DNA from: Streptomyces fructofermentans
GTDB taxonomy: Bacteria > Actinomycetota > Actinomycetes > Streptomycetales > Streptomycetaceae
Reading direction: 5' to 3'
Assembly (NCBI RefSeq): GCF_014651055.1
Contig: NZ_BMWD01000007.1
Span: forward strand, 285,099-332,132
DNA: 47,034 nt
Part shown: positions 33,937-42,435 of the stretch, in pieces
Layout of the letters: every line of letters begins with the position of its first letter
Numbering within the stretch: the stretch's first letter is position 1
Notes under the pieces: generated by a model
Seen by the model: the letters and a program-made list of their open reading frames with translations, nothing else
Databases searched by the model: none
What the model was told of the DNA's origin: nothing
Position numbers and translations under genes: made by a program

Positions 33937-34120
33937 GGTCTCTCCTCGCGTCGGTGGGAAGCACTGCCGCGCCCGTCCCCGGGCCCGGCACCTGGGGCGA
34001 CAGCTTTCCCCAGCGCGGCTCGCAGGGGAAACCGGCGGTTTTCAATTTCCTCGTTCCGGCCTATTGCCACGGTCTTCCGGCGCCCGTACGTTACACGCCA
34101 GTCCACAGAGCAGTCCACGC

Positions 34121-34137
34121 AAACCACTAGATGGTTT
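34121..34137. promoter_or_regulatory. Perfect palindrome upstream of the aldehyde dehydrogenase
   Basis: AAACCACTAGATGGTTT has perfect 6-bp arms (AAACCA and TGGTTT) around five bases. It is AT-rich for this genome and lies 14 bp before the ATG at 34151, overlapping the expected leader. It is the best candidate operator for the adjacent IclR regulator. Confidence 0.55.
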
Positions 34138-34150
34138 TTCTGGAGACGTG

Positions 34151-35653
34151 ATGCTGCAAGACCTCCTCAAGGCGGCCGACCACGACGCGGTCGTCGACGT
34201 GCTGCCCTTCGTGGCCGGTTCCTGGGGCGGCGCGGGCCCGCCGCTGGAACGCACCGGCCCGCACCGCCGGCGCGTGGTCAGCCGGGCCCCGACCGCCACG
34301 CCCGCCGAGATCGGCACCGCGCTGACCCGCTCCCGCCCCTACGCGGCCCAGGTCGCCGCACTCGCGCCGGCCGCCCGCGCCGACATCCTGGAACGGGGCT
34401 CCCGCAACGCCGCCGCCCACCGCGAACCCCTCGCCCGCCTCCTCGCCGTCGAACTGGGCAAGCCGCTCAAGGACGGCCGCACCGAGATCGACCGGGTCGC
34501 CGCCACCCTCGCCGTCTGCGCCGCGGAGGCACGCCGCGTCGACGGGGAGAACCTCCCGGTCGCCGGCTGGGACAGCGGCGTCGGCAGCACCGCGCTCACC
34601 TACCGGGCACCCGCGGGCGTCGCCCTCGCGATCACCCCGTTCAACGCCCCCGCCAACCTCCTCGCGCACAAACTCGGCGCCTCCTTCGCCGCCGGCAACA
34701 CCACCCTCGTCAAGGCACCCCCGCAAGCCCCGGCCGTCTCCGCCGCCGTCGTCGCGCTGCTCCTGGACAGCGGCCTGCCCCACCAGGCGGTCCAACTCCT
34801 GCACGGCGGCGGCGACACGGGCGCGGCCCTGTGCGCCGCGGACGAGGTGAGCGTCATCAGTTTCACCGGCAGCGCCGCCACCGGCGCGGCCGTGGCCCGG
34901 GCGGCGGGCGCCAAGCGACTCGCCCTCGAACTCGGCGGCAACGCCGCGACCGTCGTGTGCGAGGACGCGGACATCGGCGCCGCCGCGGCCGTCTGCGCCC
35001 GCACCGGCTACAGCAACTCCGGCCAGAGCTGCGTCTCCGTCCAGCGCGTCTACGTCCACCGCAGCCGCTACGACGCCTTCCTCGACGCCTTCACCGCCGC
35101 CGTGGACACCCTCGTCGTCGGCGACCCCCTGGAGGAGGGCACCGACATCGGGGCCATGGTCGACGAGGAGGCAGCCGAACGCGTCGTGCGCTGGGCGAAG
35201 GAGGCCGCCGGCCTCGGCGCGACCGTCGTCCGCGGCGGCACCCGCGACGGGGCCACCGCCGCCCCCACCATCGTGGCCGACCCACCGCCGCACGCCTCCG
35301 TCGTGGTCCACGAGGTCTTCGGCGCGCTCGTCGCGGTGCTGCCCTACGACGACTTCGACACCGTCCTCGACACCTGCAACACGAGCCGGTACGGCCTCCA
35401 GGCGGGCCTGTTCACCCAGGACATCAGCCGTGTCGTCACCGCCTGGCGGCGCCTGCAGGTCGGCGGTCTGATCGTCAACGGCTCCTCCAACCTCCGCCTC
35501 GACCACGTGCCCTTCGGCGGGGTGAAGGACTCCGGCTTCGGCCGCGAGGCCCCCCGCTGGCTCATCGACGACTACACCGTCGTCAAGACCCTCGTGCTGC
35601 GCGGCCTGTCCGTCTGGGGCACGCGGCGCGAGCTGTCCAAGGAGAACCCGTGA
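34151..35653 (+). CDS. NAD(P)-dependent aldehyde dehydrogenase
   Basis: A 500-residue ALDH-superfamily enzyme. Glu260 (LELGGNAATVV) and the nucleophile Cys294 (GYSNSGQSCVSVQRVYVH) are in place. APAGVALAITPFNAPANLLAHKLGASFAAGNTTLVKAP is the cofactor-binding region. The YSNSGQSCVSVQR stretch resembles the lactaldehyde/phosphonoacetaldehyde/sulfolactaldehyde dehydrogenase subgroup, so a small, polar aldehyde is plausible. ATG 34151 follows GGAGA. The stop overlaps the TPP enzyme gene by 4 bp (GTGA), implying sequential steps: a 2-oxo acid decarboxylated to an aldehyde, then oxidised. It is divergent from iclR. Confidence 0.88.
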   Translation: MLQDLLKAADHDAVVDVLPFVAGSWGGAGPPLERTGPHRRRVVSRAPTATPAEIGTALTRSRPYAAQVAALAPAARADILERGSRNAAAHREPLARLLAVELGKPLKDGRTEIDRVAATLAVCAAEARRVDGENLPVAGWDSGVGSTALTYRAPAGVALAITPFNAPANLLAHKLGASFAAGNTTLVKAPPQAPAVSAAVVALLLDSGLPHQAVQLLHGGGDTGAALCAADEVSVISFTGSAATGAAVARAAGAKRLALELGGNAATVVCEDADIGAAAAVCARTGYSNSGQSCVSVQRVYVHRSRYDAFLDAFTAAVDTLVVGDPLEEGTDIGAMVDEEAAERVVRWAKEAAGLGATVVRGGTRDGATAAPTIVADPPPHASVVVHEVFGALVAVLPYDDFDTVLDTCNTSRYGLQAGLFTQDISRVVTAWRRLQVGGLIVNGSSNLRLDHVPFGGVKDSGFGREAPRWLIDDYTVVKTLVLRGLSVWGTRRELSKENP

Positions 35654-37401
35654 GCACCGCGACCGCCGCCGAGGCCCTTGTCGCCCAACTCGAGTCCTAC
35701 GGCGTCGAGTACGTCTTCGGCACCTGCGGACACACCAACATCGCCCTCCTCGACGCCCTCGGGCCCAGCCCGATCCGGTTCGTCATCGCCCGCCACGAAC
35801 AGGCGGCCGCGCACGCCGCCGACGGCTACGCCCGCATGACCGGCCGTCCGGGTGTGCTGCTGACCCATGTCGGCCCCGGGATGATGAACGCCGTCACCGG
35901 TGTCGCGACCGCCGCCCTCGACTCCGTCCCGCTCGTCGTCATCACCGGCGACATCCCCTCGTACTACCAGGGCCGGCACCCCCACCAGGAGGTCAACCTC
36001 CACGCCGACGCCGACCAGACGGCGATCTACCGGCCGTTCTGCAAACGGGTCTGGCAGGTGCAGCGCGTCCAGGACCTGGCGCGGGTCACCGAGCGGGCCT
36101 TCTGGACCGCGACCACCGGGCGGCCCGGCACCGTCCTGGTCAACATCCCGATGGACCTCCTCAACCGGCCGGCCGACCCCGGAAGCGGCGGACGACCGCT
36201 GCCGGCGCAACTCGGAACCCCCGGCCTCGACCTGCCGACCGCGGAGCGCATCGCCGACGCGCTGCTGAGCGCCGAACGCCCTCTCATCTACTTCGGCGGC
36301 GGACTGCGCGAACCGGGGGCCCGCGCCGAACTCCGCGCCCTGGCAGAACACTTGGACATCCCCCTCGCGCACTCCCTGATGGGCAAGGGGGCCGTCCCCG
36401 ACCAGCACCCGCTGCTGCTCGGCATGCCGGGCTTCTGGGGACTCGAAGCCACCCACGAGCACACCAGGGGCGCGGACGTCGTGCTCGCCCTGGCCACCCG
36501 GTTCGCCGAGACGGACGCCAGCTCCTGGGAGAGCGCGTACACGTGGAACTTCCCGCCGAGCAGGCTCATCCAGATCGACATCGACCCGGCCGAGATCGGC
36601 CGCAACTACCCAGTGGACATCGGCGCGGTGGCGGACGTGGGCCTCGCCGTACGGAGCATCGCCGCCGCCGTCCGAGAGCGCCGGGCCGAGCCGCTGACCC
36701 GCCCGGGGCTGCGCGAGGGCGTCGCGGCCGCCCGCCGGGCGGTGTTCGAGGCGGCGCGGGAGGCGGGGCGCGGCGACGACTTCCCGCTGCGTCCGCAGCG
36801 CATCCTGAGCGACCTGCGCGAGGCATTGCCGGACGACGCGGTGCTGGTCACGGACGTCGGCTGGAACAAGAACGGTGTCGCCCAGTGCTACGAACTGCCC
36901 GAGCGGGGCCGCTTCATCACTCCCGGCGGCGCCTCCACCATGGGCTTCGGGCCCGCCGCCGCCGTCGGCGTGCAGATCGCCGAGCCCGAGCGCGTGGTGG
37001 TCGCCCTCGTCGGCGACGGCGGCATGAGCGCCCAACTGCCCGCGGTGCCGATGGCCGTCGAACAGGGCGCCCCGGTCATCTTCCTGGTGATGAACAACCG
37101 TGCCCACGGAACCATCGCCGACCTCCAGGCGTCGTCGTTCGGCCGCTCCTACGGATGCGAGTTCACGGATGCCCAAGGGCGGCCCTACAGCCCCGACTTC
37201 GCCCGCTACGGAGAGTCCTGCGGCGCCGACGGCTACACGGTGGGCACACCCGGGGAACTGCGCAAGGTCCTGACCGACGCCGTCTCCCGGCGCCGCCCCG
37301 CCGTGCTCGACGTCCCGATGGTCAACGAGCCGGTCCCCACACCCGGCCACTGGAACATCAAGGACATCTACGCGGGCCGCTTCCCGGCCGGCGCCTCCTG
37401 A
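35650..37401 (+). CDS. Thiamine-pyrophosphate-dependent enzyme (acetolactate-synthase-like)
   Basis: A 583-residue TPP enzyme with Pyr, central and PP domains. The glutamate that activates TPP is in ARHEQAAAHAADGYAR. The TPP motif is VGDGGMSAQLPAVPMAVEQGAPVIFLVMNN (GDG to NN). GTCGHTNIALLDAL and HPHQEVNLHADADQ mark a subgroup I associate with uncharacterised catabolic clusters, different from true acetolactate synthase, glyoxylate carboligase or benzoylformate decarboxylase. Reaction expected: decarboxylation or C-C cleavage of a 2-oxo acid or diketone. GTG 35650 overlaps the aldehyde dehydrogenase stop; ribosome site AAGGAGA. Confidence 0.85.
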   Translation: MSTATAAEALVAQLESYGVEYVFGTCGHTNIALLDALGPSPIRFVIARHEQAAAHAADGYARMTGRPGVLLTHVGPGMMNAVTGVATAALDSVPLVVITGDIPSYYQGRHPHQEVNLHADADQTAIYRPFCKRVWQVQRVQDLARVTERAFWTATTGRPGTVLVNIPMDLLNRPADPGSGGRPLPAQLGTPGLDLPTAERIADALLSAERPLIYFGGGLREPGARAELRALAEHLDIPLAHSLMGKGAVPDQHPLLLGMPGFWGLEATHEHTRGADVVLALATRFAETDASSWESAYTWNFPPSRLIQIDIDPAEIGRNYPVDIGAVADVGLAVRSIAAAVRERRAEPLTRPGLREGVAAARRAVFEAAREAGRGDDFPLRPQRILSDLREALPDDAVLVTDVGWNKNGVAQCYELPERGRFITPGGASTMGFGPAAAVGVQIAEPERVVVALVGDGGMSAQLPAVPMAVEQGAPVIFLVMNNRAHGTIADLQASSFGRSYGCEFTDAQGRPYSPDFARYGESCGADGYTVGTPGELRKVLTDAVSRRRPAVLDVPMVNEPVPTPGHWNIKDIYAGRFPAGAS

Positions 37402-37756
37402 CACACGACACGACACGACGCGACGTGTGACGACACGGCCCGCACCCCGTCCCACCCCGCGTCACGACCCGCAACTCGCCCGCCACGTCCGTACACGTAC
37501 CCGCCCCGCCCCGACCCGACCGTGCGTGCACCCCCGCCTCCGGACGCCGGCGCCGCACTCCCGCCCACAGCCCGTGCGCCACCCGAACAGGCCCCACCCG
37601 GCCCTCAGTTGCCGCACCCGCCGGACCCGCGACACGTCCGCCCCCGTACCCCGTCCCGACCGGTCCCACCGACCCGACCGCAGGACCGGTCGGCGGGGGA
37701 CGGTCGCCTCCCCCACGCCCCTCACCCGCCGTCCCGTCCTCCACGAGGTGACCGCC
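37402..37756 (+). other. 355-bp C-rich intergenic region with CGACA repeats
   Basis: Between the TPP enzyme and the binding-protein gene. The first 35 bp are pentamer-like CGACA repeats that can form a small CACACG/CGTGTG hairpin (37402-37429). The remainder has a striking excess of C over G on the plus strand and no stop codons in one frame, but it encodes only Pro/Arg/Thr-rich sequence without family resemblance. A promoter for the transporter genes may lie at its 3' end. Confidence 0.5.
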
Positions 37757-38917
37757 ATGACCCGCTTCTCCCGGCCCACGGCCCCCCGCACCGCCCTCGT
37801 CGGCGCAGCCGCCCTCGCCGCCGCGCTCTGCGCCTGCAGCGCCCCCGGCGAGTCCGACAGCGACGCCGGGTCCGACTCCGGACCCATCAGGATCGCCATC
37901 GTCAACGCCCGCAGCGGACAGCTCTCCTCGCTGGGGGACTGGGAGTACAAGGGCGCCAAGCTCGCCGTCGACGAGTGGAACAAGAAGGGCGGCATCGACG
38001 GCCGCAAGATCCAGGTCAAGTCCTTCGACGACCAGGGCGACCCCACCACCGGCACCAACCTGGCCCGGAAGATCGACAGCGGGAACTACATCGCCATGAT
38101 CGGCACCGCCGAGAGCGCGGTCACCATCGCGATGGCCCCCGTGCTGAAGCAGGCCGAGATCCCCAACATCACCTCCGGGCAGGCCGACGCGCTGGTCGAG
38201 CAGAAGAGCCCCTTCCTCTTCCTGAACGGACCCACCAGCACCACCTACGACACGACGCTCGCCAAGCACCTCGTCGAGGAGAAGGGCTACAAGCGGATCG
38301 CGGTGATCACCAACAACGGGTCGTTCGGCAAGGGCGAGCACGACGCCTTCACCAAGGCCGTCAAGGACCTCGGCGTCACCCCGGTGACCGACCAGGTGGT
38401 CACCACCGACCAGAAGGAGTTCAGCGCCGCGCTCACCAGGATCCGCTCCGCGAAGCCGGACGTCGTGTTCATCGGCTCCGAGGAGGTCGAGGCCGGCCTC
38501 ATCGTCAAGCAGGCCAGGGACCTCGGGATCGACGCCCCGTTCGCGGGCGCCGCACCGCAGGGCACCCCCGTCTTCATGGACACCGCCGGCAAGGCCGCCG
38601 TCGAGGGCACCATCGTCAGCTCGCCCTACCTCGGCAACGACATCAGCCCCGCCGCCGAGAAGTTCGCCGCCGCCTACAAGTCCGCCTACGGCGAGGACGC
38701 CGAGATGCACGGCGCGAAGGCGTACGACGGTGCCAACATCCTCCTCACCGCGCTGAAGACCAGCAAGGTGGCCACCGGCCGCGAACTCGCCGACGCCATC
38801 CGCGCAACCGCCTACGACGGGCTGCTGGGCGAGTTCCGCTACAACGACGACGGCGTCGGCATCACCCGCACCACCATCGGCGTCATCCGCGACGGCAAGC
38901 TCGTCGAAGTGAAGTGA
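37757..38917 (+). CDS. Branched-chain-type ABC transporter substrate-binding lipoprotein
   Basis: A 386-residue LivJ-type (Leu/Ile/Val-binding family) receptor. The signal peptide ends ALCACSAPGE, a slightly unusual lipobox. Motifs are IRIAIVNARSGQLSSLGDWEYKGAKLAVDEWNKKGGIDGRKIQVKSFDDQGDPTTG, AMIGTAESAVTIAMAPVL, KRIAVITNNGSFGKGEHDAF and DGKLVEVK. ATG 37757 follows GAGGTGA. Binding proteins of this family serve amino acids but also aromatic and other organic acids. Here the flanking enzymes argue for a carboxylic-acid ligand. Confidence 0.9.
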   Translation: MTRFSRPTAPRTALVGAAALAAALCACSAPGESDSDAGSDSGPIRIAIVNARSGQLSSLGDWEYKGAKLAVDEWNKKGGIDGRKIQVKSFDDQGDPTTGTNLARKIDSGNYIAMIGTAESAVTIAMAPVLKQAEIPNITSGQADALVEQKSPFLFLNGPTSTTYDTTLAKHLVEEKGYKRIAVITNNGSFGKGEHDAFTKAVKDLGVTPVTDQVVTTDQKEFSAALTRIRSAKPDVVFIGSEEVEAGLIVKQARDLGIDAPFAGAAPQGTPVFMDTAGKAAVEGTIVSSPYLGNDISPAAEKFAAAYKSAYGEDAEMHGAKAYDGANILLTALKTSKVATGRELADAIRATAYDGLLGEFRYNDDGVGITRTTIGVIRDGKLVEVK

Positions 38918-38924
38918 GGCCGAC

Positions 38925-39794
38925 GTGCAGGAAACCCTTCAGACACTCGTCGGCGGGCTGAGCCTCGGTGCCGTGTACGCCCTGGTCGCCATGGGCTTCT
39001 CCCTCGTGTACCGCACCATGGGCCTGGTCAACTTCGCCCACGCGGACATCGCCATGATCGGCGCGTACACCGCGTCGACCTTCTACCTCACCGTCCGGCT
39101 CCCCTTCGCCGCGGCCATGGCGGTCGCGATCGTCGTCACCGGGGCGATCGGCCTCGTCATCGAACGCGTCCTGCGGCCCCTGGAGAACAAGGACTTCGAC
39201 CTGATGCTGATCGGCACGATCGGCTTCGGCATCGTCCTCCAGGCACTGGCCATCATCATCTGGGGCACCACGGGCCGGGCCGTGCCGTCGCCGCTGGACG
39301 CGGCCCCGTTCACGGTCCTCGGCATCCGCGTGCGCACGTACGACCTGCTGGTGATGGCCGTGGCCGCGCTCGCGGTCGTCGGCCTCGGCTTCTTCCTGTC
39401 CCGCACCAAGAGGGGCGCGGCCATGCAGGCAGCGGCGCTCGACCACGAGGCCGCGACCGCCGTCGGCATCGACGTCGGTCGCAGCAACGCCCTCGCCTTC
39501 GCCATCGGCGCGGGCCTGGCGGCCCTGGCCGGCGGGCTGGTCGGGCCCATGCTCTACGTGGACGCGTCCCTGGGCGGCGCCCTCGGCATCAAGGGGTTCG
39601 CCGCGGCGATGCTCGGCGGCTTCGGCTCCATCCACGGCGCCGTCGTGGGCGGGATCGCCATCGGCGTCCTCGACTCGTACGCCGCCGGGCACTTCCAGGG
39701 CTACTCGGTCCTGGTGACCTTCCTCGTCTTCACGGTCGCGATCATGATCCGGCCCATGGGCATCTTCGGCGAAAGGACGGTCAGCCGCGCATGA
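38925..39794 (+). CDS. LivH-type ABC permease
   Basis: A 289-residue permease with about eight membrane segments. LQTLVGGLSLGAVYALVAMGFSLVYRTMGLVNFAHADIAMIGAY is the diagnostic LivH opening. GLAALAGGLVGPMLYVDASLGGALGIKGFAAAMLGGFGSIHGAVVGG is the conserved core containing the ATPase-contact region. GTG 38925 starts 8 bp after the binding-protein stop with GTGAGG upstream. The stop overlaps the following LivM-LivG fusion by 4 bp (ATGA). Confidence 0.93.
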   Translation: MQETLQTLVGGLSLGAVYALVAMGFSLVYRTMGLVNFAHADIAMIGAYTASTFYLTVRLPFAAAMAVAIVVTGAIGLVIERVLRPLENKDFDLMLIGTIGFGIVLQALAIIIWGTTGRAVPSPLDAAPFTVLGIRVRTYDLLVMAVAALAVVGLGFFLSRTKRGAAMQAAALDHEAATAVGIDVGRSNALAFAIGAGLAALAGGLVGPMLYVDASLGGALGIKGFAAAMLGGFGSIHGAVVGGIAIGVLDSYAAGHFQGYSVLVTFLVFTVAIMIRPMGIFGERTVSRA

Positions 39795-41626
39795 AGTCCC
39801 GCTCCGCCGCCCTCGTCACGCTGATCGCCGGGGCCTGCGTCCTGCCGTACGGCCTCGGCGGCTACACCATCCACGTCGTCGACATCGCCCTGATCCACGC
39901 GCTCCTCGCCATCGGCCTGGGGCTGGCCATGGGGGTGTCCGGCCAGATCAACCTCGCCCAGGTCGCCTTCTTCGGGGTCGGCGCGTACGGCGTCGCCGTC
40001 CTCACCACGCACTACGGGTACGGCTTCTGGGCGGCCGCCGCCCTCGCCGTGCCGGCCACGGTCGCCACCGGCCTGCTCGTCGGCGTCCCCGCCCTGCGCA
40101 TGCAGTCCCACTACCTGGGCATCGTCACCCTCGGCCTCGCCCTGGGATTCATCAACTGGATCACCAACGCCCGGATCACCGGCGGCGCCGACGGCATCTC
40201 CGGCATCCCCGTGCCCACCCTGCCGGGCGTCGACCTCTCCAGCGAATACCTCTACTACTACCTGGAAGTCGCCGTCTTCGCCCTCGGCCTGCTCTTCGGC
40301 CTGTTCGTCGTGCACACCTCGCTCGGCCGCCGGCTGCGCGCCATGCGCGACGACTCGCTCGCCGCGGGAGCCATGGGCGCCGAGATCCCCTACCTGCGCA
40401 TGACGGCCTTCGTCCTCGCGAGCCTCTACGGAGGCCTGGCCGGAGTGCTGTACGGCGGCCTCATCCGGTACGTGGCACCCGAGACCTTCTCCATCGGCAA
40501 CATGTTCATCCTGCTCGCCATGGTCATCATCGGCGGCAGGCGCTCCCTCGTCGGCTGTGTCGTCGGCGCCGTCGGCCTGACCCTCGTACGGGAGTGGCTC
40601 TCGGACTTCTCGACCTACGCCCAACTCGGCTACGGCGTGGTCGTCGTCCTCATGGTCGTCTTCGCGCCGACAGGGCTCGCCGGCATCCCCGCCCGGGTCC
40701 GGGACCTGTACCGCAGGCGGGCCGGCCACCACGAGGCGCGGGCCGAACTGCGCCCCTTCACGCCCTATCCGCCCGCCGCGCCGGCGACCGGGCAACCGGT
40801 GCTCCTGGTCGCCGAGTCCGTCACCAAGCAGTTCCGGGGGCTGCGCGCCCTGGACGCGGTCTCGCTCACCGTGCGGGCCGGCGAGATCCGGGGCATCGTC
40901 GGCCCCAACGGATCAGGGAAGACAACCCTGTTCAACGTGATCAGCGGGTTCTACCGGGCCACTTCTGGGACGGTCGGCTTCGCCGGCGACGACACCACCA
41001 CCGCCCGCCCCTACGCGCTGTCCCTGGCCGGAATGGCCCGCACCTTCCAGAACCTGCGGCTCTTCGGACAGCTCACCGTCCGCGAGAACGTCCTCGTCGC
41101 ACTCGACCGCACGAGGACCCGCGCCATCTGGCAGTACGCGGTGTGGCAGCCGGGCGTGCTGGCCCGGGAGCGCCGGCTCCGGGCCCGCGCCGACGAGGTC
41201 CTCGAACGCTACGGCCTCACCGACTTCGCGGAGGCCGACCCCGCCTCCCTGCCCTACGGGATCCAGCGCCGCATCGAGATCGCCCGCGCCATGGCGGCCC
41301 GGCCCCGCCTGCTCCTGCTGGACGAGCCCGCGGCCGGACTCAACGGAGAGGAGGTCCGGCAGCTCGTTCGGATCGTCCGGTCCATCCGCGACACCGGGAC
41401 CACCGTCGTCCTGATCGAACACAACATGGGCCTGGTCATGTCCCTGTGCGAGAGGATCACCGTCCTGTCCGGCGGCCGGGTCATCGCGGAGGGGACCCCG
41501 GACGAGGTCGTCGCGGCGCCGGAGGTCATCGAGGCCTACCTCGGGGACTCCGACCTCACCGAGGCAGGACTGCCGCAGCCCCCGACCGCCGAGGAAGTCC
41601 GAAGGACCGAGGAGGCCCCCTCATGA
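39791..41626 (+). CDS. LivM-LivG fusion: ABC permease joined to ATPase
   Basis: A 611-residue protein. Residues 1-300 are a LivM permease (GLAMGVSGQINLAQVAFFGVGAYGVAVL; GIVTLGLALGFINWITN; GMSGVLYGG-like GLAGVLYGGLIRYVAPETFSIG). After a linker, residues about 335-600 are a complete LivG ATPase. It has Walker A GPNGSGKTT, signature LPYGIQRRIEIARAMA, Walker B LLLLDEPAAGLNGEE, the switch His in LIEHNM and a C-terminal VIEAYLGDS. LivM and LivG are usually separate genes, but fusions occur. ATG 39791 overlaps LivH, and the stop overlaps LivF by 4 bp. Confidence 0.93.
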   Translation: MKSRSAALVTLIAGACVLPYGLGGYTIHVVDIALIHALLAIGLGLAMGVSGQINLAQVAFFGVGAYGVAVLTTHYGYGFWAAAALAVPATVATGLLVGVPALRMQSHYLGIVTLGLALGFINWITNARITGGADGISGIPVPTLPGVDLSSEYLYYYLEVAVFALGLLFGLFVVHTSLGRRLRAMRDDSLAAGAMGAEIPYLRMTAFVLASLYGGLAGVLYGGLIRYVAPETFSIGNMFILLAMVIIGGRRSLVGCVVGAVGLTLVREWLSDFSTYAQLGYGVVVVLMVVFAPTGLAGIPARVRDLYRRRAGHHEARAELRPFTPYPPAAPATGQPVLLVAESVTKQFRGLRALDAVSLTVRAGEIRGIVGPNGSGKTTLFNVISGFYRATSGTVGFAGDDTTTARPYALSLAGMARTFQNLRLFGQLTVRENVLVALDRTRTRAIWQYAVWQPGVLARERRLRARADEVLERYGLTDFAEADPASLPYGIQRRIEIARAMAARPRLLLLDEPAAGLNGEEVRQLVRIVRSIRDTGTTVVLIEHNMGLVMSLCERITVLSGGRVIAEGTPDEVVAAPEVIEAYLGDSDLTEAGLPQPPTAEEVRRTEEAPS

Positions 41627-42357
41627 AAGCCGCGGACACCGGCCCGGCCGGCACCCTGACGGTCGAGGACCTGAGCGTGCACTACGGCGGCGTCCGCGCC
41701 GTCGGCTCCATCGGGTTCACCGTCGCCCCGGGCGAGTCGGTGGGCATCATCGGCGCCAACGGGGCGGGCAAGACCTCCACCCTCAAGGCGCTGATGGGCC
41801 TGGTCCCGCGCAGCGGCGGACGCATCACCCTGGGCGGGCGCGACCTCACCCGGGTGAGGGCCCGGGACATGGTGCGCCACGGCATCGGCTACGTCCCGGA
41901 GGGCAGGCACGTCTTCTCCGGCCTGTCCGTCGAGAAGAACCTGATGCTCGGCGCGTACTCGCGGCCCTGGAACGACGGGACCCGCCGCCGACTCGACGAG
42001 GTGCACGCGCTGTTCCCGGTCCTCGGGGAGATGCGGGACCGGCCCGCCGGTGCGCTGTCCGGCGGCCAGCAGCAGATGCTCGCCATCGGCCGGGCCCTGA
42101 TGGCAGGGCCCCGGCTGCTCGTGCTCGACGAGCCCTCCATGGGCCTGTCCCCGAAGCTCGTCGGCAGCATCCTCGACGTCCTGCTGAAGCTGCGCGAGGA
42201 GGGGATGAGCCTGCTCCTCGTGGAGCAGAACGCCAAACTCACCTTCGGCGTCACCAGTTCGTGCGTCGTCATGGAGAACGGCGAGGTCGCCATGACCGGA
42301 ACCTCCGCCGAACTCAGCCGCGACCCCAGGGTCAGGGAGGTGTACCTGGGCCTGTGA
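41623..42357 (+). CDS. LivF-type ABC ATPase
   Basis: A 244-residue ATPase. Walker A is GANGAGKTS, the signature ALSGGQQQMLAIGRALM, Walker B LLVLDEPSMGLSP and the switch His position reads VEQNAK (Gln in place of His, as is usual in LivF). LTRVRARDMVRHGIGYVPEGRHVFSGLSVEKNLMLGAY is typical of the family. ATG 41623 overlaps the fusion gene by 4 bp; GAGGAGG precedes it. With the binding protein, LivH and LivM-LivG it completes the importer. Confidence 0.94.
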   Translation: MKAADTGPAGTLTVEDLSVHYGGVRAVGSIGFTVAPGESVGIIGANGAGKTSTLKALMGLVPRSGGRITLGGRDLTRVRARDMVRHGIGYVPEGRHVFSGLSVEKNLMLGAYSRPWNDGTRRRLDEVHALFPVLGEMRDRPAGALSGGQQQMLAIGRALMAGPRLLVLDEPSMGLSPKLVGSILDVLLKLREEGMSLLLVEQNAKLTFGVTSSCVVMENGEVAMTGTSAELSRDPRVREVYLGL

Positions 42358-42399
42358 CCCCGCCGGGCTTCCCGGGGACCGCGGACCCTGCTATTCATA

Positions 42400-42413
42400 A
42401 CGAACTGGTTCGT
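42400..42413. promoter_or_regulatory. Palindromic operator upstream of the shikimate dehydrogenase-like gene
   Basis: ACGAACTGGTTCGT has perfect 6-bp arms around TG. It lies 22 bp before the GTG at 42436 in the short AT-rich gap after livF, downstream of a possible -10 box TATTCA (42392-42397). It differs from the palindrome at 34121-34137, suggesting separate control of this gene. Confidence 0.5.
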
Positions 42414-42435
42414 ACATTGCCTGCCGGGAGCCGCC

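Noticed and set aside
34121..34137. Possible DasR (GlcNAc regulator) site because of the central CTAGA
   Set aside because: The DasR consensus has TGGTCTAGACCA; here the half-sites are in the opposite order (ACCA...TGGT), so the resemblance is only in the centre.
35650..37401. Calling the TPP enzyme acetolactate synthase (ilvB)
   Set aside because: No regulatory subunit gene follows, context is catabolic, and its signature segments differ from IlvB.
37427..37756. N-terminal extension of the binding protein back to 37427
   Set aside because: The lipoprotein signal peptide and ribosome site place the start at 37757; the upstream part is Pro/Arg-rich non-coding sequence.
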